Positions 55,678-62,963 of a stretch of DNA of 64,000 bases are shown here, in pieces. The notes beneath the pieces are model-generated. The model was given only the letters and a program-made list of their open reading frames with translations. It searched no databases and was not told the DNA's origin. Both the position numbers and the translations under genes were made by a program. This DNA comes from Paraburkholderia sp. BL9I2N2. Lineage in GTDB: Bacteria; Pseudomonadota; Gammaproteobacteria; Burkholderiales; Burkholderiaceae. The stretch is from positions 496,001-560,000 of the forward strand of contig NZ_SMGP01000003.1 of NCBI RefSeq assembly GCF_004339745.1, in the 5' to 3' direction. The stretch's first letter is position 1, and the number at the start of each line of letters is the position of its first letter.

Positions 55678-57984
55678 ATGAAAGAAAAGGACGCAACACG
55701 ATCCTATCCTTACGCATCCGGAGGGTGGGGATCGCTGAAGGCGGTGACGACGATTCTGGCGCGGGAGCACGTCGGCGCGAAAGGCAGCGCGGTGCTCGCA
55801 AGGCAGAATAAGCCCGACGGATTCATGTGCGTAAGCTGTTCGTGGGCCAAGCCAGCGGACCCGCATGTTTTCGAATTTTGCGAAAGCGGAGCCAAGGCAA
55901 CGGCGTGGGACCTGACGTCGAAGCGGACGACTCCGGAGTTCTTCCGCCTGCATACCGTGAAGGAACTATTGTCCTGGCATGACCACGACCTGGAAGAAGC
56001 GGGGCGGCTCACTGCTCCGTTGCGCTACGATCACATCACCGACAAATACGTCGAAGTCGACTGGCAGCAGGCGTTCGATGAAATCGGCCGCGAATTGAAT
56101 GGCCTGGCCCCCAACAGTGTGGTGTTCTATGCTTCTGGCCGCGCGTCGCTCGAAACGTCGTACATGTATCAGCTGTTCGCGCGCATGTACGGCACGAACA
56201 ATCTCCCCGACAGTTCGAATATGTGCCACGAAAGCACCAGCGTCGGGCTGAAGGAAGCTATCGGGGTGGGCGTAGGAACCATTACGCTCGATGACTTCGA
56301 AAAGACGGATCTGATGTTCTTTTTCGGCCAGAACGTCGGCACCAATAGTCCGCGCATGCTTCACCAGTTGCAGGACGCGCGCAAACGCGGCGTGCCGATT
56401 ATCACGTTCAATCCCCTTCGCGAGCCGGGACTCATACGATTCGCCAATCCGCAGTCACCCACGCAGATGCTCACGCCGGCGAACACGCAGATCAGCACGC
56501 AATATCACCAGGTGAAGACGGGCGGCGACACTGCGGCGATTCTCGGCATCTGCAAGGCCGTGATTGCAGCCGACGATCTGGCCGCCGAGCAAGGCCGGCC
56601 GCGCACGATTGACATTGCTTTCATCCGCGATCACACAGCCGGCTACGATGCATTTGCGAACTGCGCGCGCGAGGCGTCGTGGACGGACATCGAAAAAGTC
56701 AGTGGGTTGACGCGCGGGGCGATAGAAGCCGCGGCCGACGAGTACATGAAGGCGGATGCAGTCATGATCCATTACGGTATGGGACTGACCCAGCACAGGC
56801 TCGGCGTGCAGAATGTCCGTATGGTGTGCAACCTGCTCTTTCTGCGAGGCAATATCGGCAAGCCGGGTGCCGGGCCTTCGCCTGTGCGTGGGCACTCCAA
56901 CGTGCAGGGGCAGCGTACCGTTGGCATTACAGAGAAACCCGAACTGGCACCTCTCGATAAGCTGGCCAGTCAGTTCTCCTTTGAGCCGCCGCGCACAAAA
57001 GGCCTTAATACCGTCGAGGCGTTCGAAGCGATGATCAAAGGAGAGGTCAAGGCCGTTTTCAATCTGGGAGGCAATCTCGTACGTTCCGCGCCTGACCGGA
57101 ATCGTATCGAGCCGGCATGGCGGAGTCTGCGATTGAACGTGAACGTGGCGACAAAGCTCAATCGCAGCCATCTCATACACGGTGAGATCTCTTACATCCT
57201 GCCGTGCCTGAGCCGCATCGAGATCGACCGGCAGGCAAGCGGTGATCAGGCGGTTTCAATGGAAGACAGCACGGCGTGCGTGCACGGCTCTCACGGCGTG
57301 GCGGAGCCGCCCAGCGAGAATATCCGCTCCGAACCCTTCATCCTCGCGGGCATTGCGAAGGCGACGCTGGAAGACCGCTTCGCGGTCGATTGGAACGCCT
57401 GGCGAGACGACTACTCTGTCGTGCGCGATGAAATTGCAAAAACGTACCCAGAGATATTTCATGATTTCAGTCGGCGCATGTGGACGCCTGGCGGATTTCC
57501 AAAGCCTCTTCCCGCACGCGAGCGACAATGGCAAACAAAGAGCGGCAGGGCCGAATTCCTTGTGCCGAAAGAGCTCGGCGAGGATCCCGATATGCCCGAG
57601 CGGGGAACAGACGCGCTGCGGCTCATGACATTGCGCTCGGACAGTCAGTTCAATACCACTATTTACAGCCTCGACGATCGCTTTCGCGGCGTGAAAGGAA
57701 ACCGGATGGTCGTGCTGATGAATAAAGACGATATCGCCGCGAGCAGTCTTTCGGAGGGCGACATGATCGGCTTGGAGACCATCGCGAATGATGGCGTTGA
57801 CCGGCGCGTCAGCGGCCTGACTGTGATGGCCTACGACATCCCCCGAGGATGCATTGCCGCCTATTACCCGGAATGCAACCCCTTACTGCCGCTGTGGCAT
57901 TGCGCAGAGGAGAGCAAGGTGCCCGCCGCGAAGTCCATTCCAGTGAAAATCGTCGACAAGCCAGGCAAGCAGCCGGCTGTCTGA
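55678..57984 (+). CDS. FdhF-type molybdopterin oxidoreductase (formate dehydrogenase alpha-like)
   Basis: A 768-residue cytoplasmic molybdo-bis-PGD enzyme of the group annotated as FdhF/YdeP. N-terminal CVSCSW and FCESGAKATAWD take the place of the usual Fe-S cluster region. Cofactor segments include LFARMYGTNNLPDSSNMCHE, LMFFFGQNVGTNSPRMLHQL, GLTQHRLGVQNVRMVCNLLF, NIGKPGAGPSPVRGHSNVQG and the C-terminal TLRSDSQFNTTIYSLDDRFR. YdeP-like members aid acid resistance; true formate dehydrogenase activity is not certain. The likely Mo ligand is Cys in NMCHES, not selenocysteine. No chaperone or electron-transfer partner is adjacent. Confidence 0.9.
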   Translation: MKEKDATRSYPYASGGWGSLKAVTTILAREHVGAKGSAVLARQNKPDGFMCVSCSWAKPADPHVFEFCESGAKATAWDLTSKRTTPEFFRLHTVKELLSWHDHDLEEAGRLTAPLRYDHITDKYVEVDWQQAFDEIGRELNGLAPNSVVFYASGRASLETSYMYQLFARMYGTNNLPDSSNMCHESTSVGLKEAIGVGVGTITLDDFEKTDLMFFFGQNVGTNSPRMLHQLQDARKRGVPIITFNPLREPGLIRFANPQSPTQMLTPANTQISTQYHQVKTGGDTAAILGICKAVIAADDLAAEQGRPRTIDIAFIRDHTAGYDAFANCAREASWTDIEKVSGLTRGAIEAAADEYMKADAVMIHYGMGLTQHRLGVQNVRMVCNLLFLRGNIGKPGAGPSPVRGHSNVQGQRTVGITEKPELAPLDKLASQFSFEPPRTKGLNTVEAFEAMIKGEVKAVFNLGGNLVRSAPDRNRIEPAWRSLRLNVNVATKLNRSHLIHGEISYILPCLSRIEIDRQASGDQAVSMEDSTACVHGSHGVAEPPSENIRSEPFILAGIAKATLEDRFAVDWNAWRDDYSVVRDEIAKTYPEIFHDFSRRMWTPGGFPKPLPARERQWQTKSGRAEFLVPKELGEDPDMPERGTDALRLMTLRSDSQFNTTIYSLDDRFRGVKGNRMVVLMNKDDIAASSLSEGDMIGLETIANDGVDRRVSGLTVMAYDIPRGCIAAYYPECNPLLPLWHCAEESKVPAAKSIPVKIVDKPGKQPAV

Positions 57985-57987
57985 GAG

Positions 57988-58017
57988 AAATTGGCTGGCC
58001 GAATAGGCCGGCCAATT
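57988..58017. terminator. Terminator-like hairpin between FDH-like and minus-strand genes
   Basis: AATTGGCTGGCC and GGCCGGCCAATT pair around a GAATA loop (one G-T pair). It follows the FDH-like stop by a few bases and precedes the end of a convergent small gene, so it may stop transcription from both sides. No long T-run follows. Confidence 0.6.
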
Positions 58018-58024
58018 CGCCTTA

Positions 58025-58195
58025 TCAAATGCTTTTACTCCCGTAGCGCGTTTTTCTCGATTTCGGCAGGCAATGCGTGACGCCTAGCACCAGCAATGAC
58101 CCGAGCAGAAGCGTGGCGATCGGGAATGTACCAGCTGTGTTCACGGCAATCTCGCGCGGACGCTCGCCCAGAAGTTGAAGTCGGCGCCGTGTCAT
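58025..58195 (-). CDS. 56-aa single-span membrane peptide coupled to hemerythrin
   Basis: From ATG 58195 the minus strand reads MTRRRLQLLGERPREIAVNT, AGTFPIATLLLGSLLVLGVT, HCLPKSRKTRYGSKSI. One membrane helix is flanked by basic residues. Its ATG overlaps the hemerythrin stop (ATGA), a strong sign of translational coupling. I do not recognise the family. It could anchor or accompany the hemerythrin. Confidence 0.55.
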   Translation of the reverse strand: MTRRRLQLLGERPREIAVNTAGTFPIATLLLGSLLVLGVTHCLPKSRKTRYGSKSI

Positions 58196-58620
58196 GCGCG
58201 CGCCCAGGGGCGCAACTGGCTCTTCAACGCGCGCTCGGCTGCGGGCAGTAGAACCGTTTCTTCGTCGGCTATGTGATGCATGACCTCGCGCATCAGTTCG
58301 TGAAACAGGGCGTCGTAGGCAGCATCCTCAGGGCCCGTCGCGCGCAGTTTGTTAATGGTGGCGCGCATTTCGTCATGTTCAGGGCGGCTTTTACCGAGCG
58401 TTTCGTCTTCATTGAGTACGCCGGCCAGTGCTGGGTAGAAGACCTCTTCCTCCAGCTGCGCGTGAATCTCCAGCGCGGCACAGGCGGAATTGACAATGGC
58501 GCGTTTGCGCCACCAGGGGCTGCCAGCGTGATAACGATGGAACGCAGCGAGCACATGCATATGGTCCAGACGGATCATCGAAGTGATGGTGGGCGACATC
58601 GATGAATTTGTATCGGGCAT
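58192..58620 (-). CDS. Hemerythrin-like diiron protein
   Basis: A 142-residue four-helix protein of the hemerythrin HHE family. Likely iron ligands lie in RLDHMHVLAAFHRYH, HAQLEEEVFYPAL, RPEHDEMRATI and EVMHHIADEETVLLPAAE. Such proteins bind oxygen or NO, or serve as iron-repair and stress proteins. GGAGAAC lies before the ATG at 58620; longer in-frame extensions lack family sequence. The stop overlaps the start of a small membrane gene. Its neighbourhood of FDH-like and terminal oxidase genes fits a role under low oxygen or nitrosative stress, which is inference. Confidence 0.88.
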   Translation of the reverse strand: MPDTNSSMSPTITSMIRLDHMHVLAAFHRYHAGSPWWRKRAIVNSACAALEIHAQLEEEVFYPALAGVLNEDETLGKSRPEHDEMRATINKLRATGPEDAAYDALFHELMREVMHHIADEETVLLPAAERALKSQLRPWARA

Positions 58621-59723
58621 GACAGTTCTCCAGAATGACGCGCCGGCGAGCCTGACGGCCGGCAGGCGCGGTTGCGCTAGATGGCGCATTTCCCATACCT
58701 GCGCGTCGGACTCGGTCCGTGACCATCGCCTCGTTAACGCATGAGCGCCGGACCGGCCTGCGCGCAGAGGCGATCTGCGAAGTTGGCGAAAATAGTGCAT
58801 GGTGTGGCTCGCCGTGCAATTGCCGCGCGGCACGTTAAACCTGGCCCGCCCGCATGATTTCGCGACCGCACGGTGCTCTTGCATCGCGGCCGGTGCCTGG
58901 GCGTCGTAGCTGTCGCTGCGGCTCGAGTGCAGTAGCGCCACTGCGTTGGAGGAAACGCGCTCCTTTCCGCGCTTTCGCGGGTGCGCCGGCACGGGGAATG
59001 CTGATATGGCTGTGCCTCCGGGGAGGCCATGGTTGTTGTTCGTTTGGCTCGCCAGTCGGCGAGCCTTTTTTTTCGCCGCGTCGCCAGCGGCACCAGTGCG
59101 TGGCAAGAAACTGCTTGCTGACTCTCCTTCGCATGCGATGGAAAAGTAGGCGAGGCCCCATGATGTTTTCGACAATCCTTATCAACCGCGAGGACCCGTG
59201 CTCGACCGACGCGCGGACGCTGCTGGACCGATTGAGCGCCACGCTTGGATTTTTCACCGGAAGTGGCGGACAGAGCCGCTCTTCAGTTCTGAACGTGGCA
59301 CTGGAGCGCGCGCCTTCTCGCGGTGAGAACGGGTTGCGGGATGCCGCTCGGATGTGGCGCATTCGGTCCGCGAGGCGAGGGTATTGCCTTGAGGTGTTGT
59401 TGTGCTGGCCTGGCGCCGATGGTGTCGATGGCGTGGGCAGCGCGATTCTCGCGCAACCTGGAAAATCACGCAGGACAGCCTGGGTTGGCGCTGTGGCTCG
59501 GCAGACACGTGAACAGTCGCCGCACCGTCGAACTGTACGGGAAGCATGGGTCCCGTCAAATTCCGCCTATGGACCGTAGCTGAAAAAGACGGATTCGTAC
59601 TGTTTCAAGAAACCTCTCGATGGCCGGTCCCCGAGGTATCAGCGCAGGGCTAGTATTCGTGACGCCTGACGCAAGTCGGTCCCGCCGGTTGGCGCACTTC
59701 CCGTACCGCCTTCATCCGCCGCG
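58621..59723. other. Gene-free region of 1.1 kb with an isolated terminator
   Basis: No protein gene can be supported. A plus-strand frame near 59400-59580 (LALWLGRHVNSRRTVELYG) has amino-acid texture but no recognised family. The stretch contains a strong plus-strand terminator at 59046-59073 with no plus-strand gene before it. Confidence 0.4.
59046..59073 (+). terminator. Strong rho-independent terminator, possible sRNA 3' end
   Basis: GGCTCGCC (59046-59053), loop AGTC, GGCGAGCC (59058-59065), then eight T. This is a textbook intrinsic terminator on the plus strand. No plus-strand protein gene lies within the preceding ~1 kb, while a GCCTCCGGGGAGGCC hairpin lies about 30 bases upstream, so it may end a small RNA. 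Confidence 0.75.
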
Positions 59724-61019
59724 TCATTTGTGCAGTTTCTCACGCAGCGACTGGATGTCATTTGCGGTAACTGGCCGGGCGTCGTTGCCCCATGAAGCAC
59801 GAATCCACGAGAGTGCAGACGCCATCTGCGCGTTCGTTAGCGTTTGAGAAAAGCCGGGCATCGACTGGCGCGGAGGTCCACTGATGGTCGCCGGGCTGTT
59901 GCCGCCTTCCACCAACAGGCGGATCAGCGAGGTCGTGTCCTCCGTGATCACTGCCGGATTGCCCGCGAGCCGCGGAAACACGTTGGGCACGCCCGCGCCT
60001 TCCACGCCGTGGCACTGGGCGCAGAACGAGCTATAGACCCGCGCACCAACAGATTGCGGCGCGTCGACGCGATTGCCATTGCGCGTAGGTAAGTCCGGTT
60101 GTGCGACCGGATCGTAGCGTCCCGACAGTTTTTGCGCCGGCAACGACTTCAGATAATGCGCCATAGCCAGCGCATCTTCATCGGTCAGATATTGTGTGCT
60201 GTCTTCGACCTGCTCGACCATTGAGCCAAATGCCACCAGCCCCGCGCCGTGGCCCGTCTTCAGAAAAGCAGCGAGATCGCTTTCGCCGATGCGTCCGAGC
60301 CCCGAGCCCGGGTCGCCCGTAAGGTTTGGCGCAAACCAGTTGTCGTTAACGCCGCCAGTCAGATACGTAGGCGACGATTCGTCGTAGCCCCGCTCCTGGA
60401 AACCGAGGCCGCGAGGCGTATGGCATGCGCCGCAATGGCCGGGACCTTGAACGAGGAGGGCACCACGGTTCCAGTGGGCGTCGCGTCCTGGCTTCGGCTG
60501 GTAGGGCTCTTTCGGTGCGAACGCGAGTTGCCAGAAATAGAGCACCCAGCGCTGATTGAACGGAAAAGGAATCTTGGTGGGTGGCGCGGGGTGTGAGACG
60601 GGTTTCACGCCGTGCATGAAGTATGCGTAAAGCGCGCGCATGTCATCGGCGGACATTTTCGAAAACGAAGCATACGGCATGGCCGGGTAGAGCCGCTTGT
60701 TACCAGGTGATATACCCTCGCGCACGGCCCGCTCAAAATCCTGATAGCTGTATGCGCCGATCCCATAGTGGCGATCCGGCGTGATGTTGCTGCTCATGAT
60801 GGTGCCGAACGGTGAAGTGAGGCCGAGGCCGCCTCCATACGCAGGACCGCCGACGGCTGTGTGGCATCCCGCGCAATCGGCGGCTTTCGCGAGGTATTCG
60901 CCGCGCGCGACGAGCGCGGCATCCACCGCGCCCGACGGCTGACACCAAACGCATGGCGCAAGCACCACGAAGCGGGCCGCCGCGCTCGCCATCGTTGTTA
61001 GTTTGGAGCGCCGCATCAT
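59724..61019 (-). CDS. Tri-heme cytochrome c (alcohol-dehydrogenase-subunit type)
   Basis: A 431-residue exported cytochrome with an N-terminal signal (MASAAARFVVLAPCVWCQPS region) and three CxxCH heme sites: KAADCAGCHTAVGG, GHCGACHTPRGLGF and SFCAQCHGVEGAG. The layout matches the membrane-bound AdhB-like cytochromes that pass electrons from periplasmic dehydrogenases to quinone or oxidase. The ATG at 61019 overlaps the ctaG stop (TGATG), making it the last gene of the oxidase operon. An open frame continues upstream to 61712, but that part is antisense-like and non-homologous. It may serve as electron donor to the oxidase encoded upstream. Confidence 0.9.
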   Translation of the reverse strand: MMRRSKLTTMASAAARFVVLAPCVWCQPSGAVDAALVARGEYLAKAADCAGCHTAVGGPAYGGGLGLTSPFGTIMSSNITPDRHYGIGAYSYQDFERAVREGISPGNKRLYPAMPYASFSKMSADDMRALYAYFMHGVKPVSHPAPPTKIPFPFNQRWVLYFWQLAFAPKEPYQPKPGRDAHWNRGALLVQGPGHCGACHTPRGLGFQERGYDESSPTYLTGGVNDNWFAPNLTGDPGSGLGRIGESDLAAFLKTGHGAGLVAFGSMVEQVEDSTQYLTDEDALAMAHYLKSLPAQKLSGRYDPVAQPDLPTRNGNRVDAPQSVGARVYSSFCAQCHGVEGAGVPNVFPRLAGNPAVITEDTTSLIRLLVEGGNSPATISGPPRQSMPGFSQTLTNAQMASALSWIRASWGNDARPVTANDIQSLREKLHK

Positions 61020-61972
61020 CAAGTACCGTCCCGGGGCGCGGCGAGTGCGTCCGGCATGAGTGTGACAGGCGCACGATGCAGCAGCCAGCGAGCGCCGGTT
61101 GCGAGCGCCGCAATCAGATACGCGAGACCGCCCGGCACCCACATGACGAGGCCGCCAAGTTGCTGATCTTGCAGCGGATCGAAACCGAGCGCCGATGTGG
61201 GTTCCATATACGCGGGATACCATAGCCCGGGCGCGAGCGTCAGCAACGCGCCAAGGGCGCCGGTGTGCACCATGGTCGTGAACAGTGACAACATCGCGTA
61301 GCCGCTTTGATGGCGGCGGGCGCCTTCGCCAAAGACGACCCACCAGAACAGCAGCGCACTCAGCAGAAAGCTGGCGTGCTGAAGGGTGTGAATGCCCGGC
61401 GAGGTCAGCGCCGCATCGAAGAGCCGCGGCATATGCCACGCCCACAGCGCGGTCGCATGCAGCAGCCACGCTACGACGGGTAAGCGCAGCATCTTCCAGA
61501 GGCCGCGCAACGGTTGCGCGCATACCGCGGCGGCTATCGCACGCCGTGCTGGCGGCGGAAATGCCCAGAGCCAGACGGGGAGCGGCCGACCGAGTACCAG
61601 AAGCGGTGCGGCGACGAGCATCATCAATTCGTGCTGGATCATATGCGCCGAGAAGAGCGCGGCGCTCAGCGCATCGAGCGGCGAATCGAGCGCGGCTACC
61701 AGCGTGAGCCATCCGAGTACGAAGGCGGCAAGCTGACGGGCGCGAATACCGCGGCTACGTTTGCTGCGTGTGCGCAGACGCAGGTAGCCGGCTACATACA
61801 GGGCGAGACTCACGGCCAGTAGTGCGACGATCCACGGCTCGAACGTCCAGCGCAGCACGGCGGGCGCGCTCCCTTCGGTGGCGCTCAGCACGTGCGCTTG
61901 CACGCAAATCGGAGCGAAGGTCGCGGCGAGCAGGAGCGCGAACGCTCGCTGACAGTTCGTCGGGATGCTCAC
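61019..61972 (-). CDS. ctaG: CtaG/caa3-type cytochrome oxidase assembly protein
   Basis: A 317-residue polytopic membrane protein of the caa3-type CtaG family (distinct from the Cox11 protein sometimes also called CtaG). It has a signal-like start (SIPTNCQRAFALLLAATFA), seven or so helices, and metal-site-like histidines in FSAHMIQHELMMLVAAPLL, LLHATALWAWHMPRLFDAAL and GIHTLQHASFLLSALLFWWV. It probably helps insert copper into the oxidase. The GTG at 61972 overlaps the previous stop (GTGA); an ATG at 61996 is possible. It overlaps the cytochrome c gene downstream. Confidence 0.87.
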   Translation of the reverse strand: MSIPTNCQRAFALLLAATFAPICVQAHVLSATEGSAPAVLRWTFEPWIVALLAVSLALYVAGYLRLRTRSKRSRGIRARQLAAFVLGWLTLVAALDSPLDALSAALFSAHMIQHELMMLVAAPLLVLGRPLPVWLWAFPPPARRAIAAAVCAQPLRGLWKMLRLPVVAWLLHATALWAWHMPRLFDAALTSPGIHTLQHASFLLSALLFWWVVFGEGARRHQSGYAMLSLFTTMVHTGALGALLTLAPGLWYPAYMEPTSALGFDPLQDQQLGGLVMWVPGGLAYLIAALATGARWLLHRAPVTLMPDALAAPRDGT

Positions 61973-62301
61973 TGCACGCAGGGGGAGAGCAGCCATTGCG
62001 GAATCCACATTGCCACGAGTGAAAGAGTCGAGATCATGCCGACCCACGTTGCCGCGCACGCCAGCATCGCGGGCCGTGCCGGCAAGGCGGGCGCGCTCGC
62101 CGGTGCGGTCACGCCGGCTTCGCGCCAGCGCTGCCAGGCAAGCAGTGTTGCAACCACCGAAAACAACAGGGCGGTGCCGGTCACGCTGCCGAGTGGCAGG
62201 AGCGTGCGCCATCCACACGCCGGCGTGACCAGTGCATAGTCGGCGCTCAGCGCAGCCAGTACAGCCGAGGGCGCACCAAGCAGCGCGAGCCAGGTTCGCA
62301 T
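61969..62301 (-). CDS. Small oxidase-operon membrane protein
   Basis: A 110-residue protein with three hydrophobic segments (TWLALLGAPSAVLAALSADY, VTGTALLFSVVATLLAW, AMLACAATWVGMISTLSLVA) and no recognised domain. GGAGG lies five bases before the ATG at 62301. It starts 11 bases after the COX III gene and overlaps ctaG by four bases. Its place suggests an accessory or assembly subunit, similar to small proteins found between COX III and CtaG genes in other proteobacteria. Confidence 0.65.
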   Translation of the reverse strand: MRTWLALLGAPSAVLAALSADYALVTPACGWRTLLPLGSVTGTALLFSVVATLLAWQRWREAGVTAPASAPALPARPAMLACAATWVGMISTLSLVAMWIPQWLLSPCVQ

Positions 62302-62312
62302 AGCGACCTCCA

Positions 62313-62963
62313 TCACAACCGTGGGGCGACATAAAGCACTGCGTAGATCGGTAACCAGCTGAGCACGACGAAATACCAGTACAGCGCGTTCTCGCTCACA
62401 TCGACAAACCGTTTTCCTTCAAAGGGTCCGGTAAATAACAATACCGCGAGCACGGCGGTATCCACCGTGTCCGTGATGAGGTGGGTCGTATGCAGGCCGA
62501 GCAGCAACCATACGACAGAGCCGTACGCGTTGGCGTACCAGGTCACGTTCAGTGCGGCGAATTCGAAGCCCCGCAGCACCAGAAACACCACGGCGAATAA
62601 CAGGCACACCGATAACCATAGCCGCGAGCGGACGCGATCCTGGCGGTCGGCTGCGCGTTTGGCAAGCTGATTTGGCCACATGCTCAGCATCAGCACCGCG
62701 GTGTTCGCGCTTCCCCACAGGAGCGCCGGCGGCGCGGCGTTGAGCGGCCAGTGCACGGTCAGGCTGCGTAGGTAGAAATACGTCATTGCGGCGATGGCGA
62801 ACACCGTGCCCTCGATCAGCATCAGGCACACGGTGCTCCACCACATCAGGCTGCGATGTCCGAAGCCGAAGCTCGGCAAGTGGCGCACATCGAGCATCAA
62901 CGCGGGGGACGCGTCATTGCCGTCGGATGCCGCTTGCTGAGGAACTCTGCGAAGCTCCGTCAC
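62313..62963 (-). CDS. Cytochrome c oxidase subunit III-like protein
   Basis: A 216-residue membrane protein with about five helices: SLMWWSTVCLMLIEGTVFAI, AIAAMTYFYLRSL, LWGSANTAVLMLSMWPNQLA, LWLSVCLLFAVVFLVLRGFE, YGSVVWLLLGLHTTHLITDT and ENALYWYFVVLSWLPIYAVL. Conserved COX III residues include the Glu in MLIEGTVF and the GLHTTHLI block. The GTG at 62963 overlaps the subunit I stop (GTGA); no ATG suits better. The enzyme is probably a caa3-like heme-copper oxidase. Confidence 0.88.
   Translation of the reverse strand: MTELRRVPQQAASDGNDASPALMLDVRHLPSFGFGHRSLMWWSTVCLMLIEGTVFAIAAMTYFYLRSLTVHWPLNAAPPALLWGSANTAVLMLSMWPNQLAKRAADRQDRVRSRLWLSVCLLFAVVFLVLRGFEFAALNVTWYANAYGSVVWLLLGLHTTHLITDTVDTAVLAVLLFTGPFEGKRFVDVSENALYWYFVVLSWLPIYAVLYVAPRL

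Noticed and set aside
55678..57984. Selenocysteine in the FdhF-like enzyme
   Set aside because: The frame contains no in-frame TGA; the likely Mo-ligand position is an ordinary Cys codon.
59724..61712. A single 662-residue minus-strand protein containing the cytochrome c
   Set aside because: Only the part from 61019 downward is cytochrome-like; the upstream extension overlaps the CtaG gene in another frame and has Arg/Ala-rich shadow composition.
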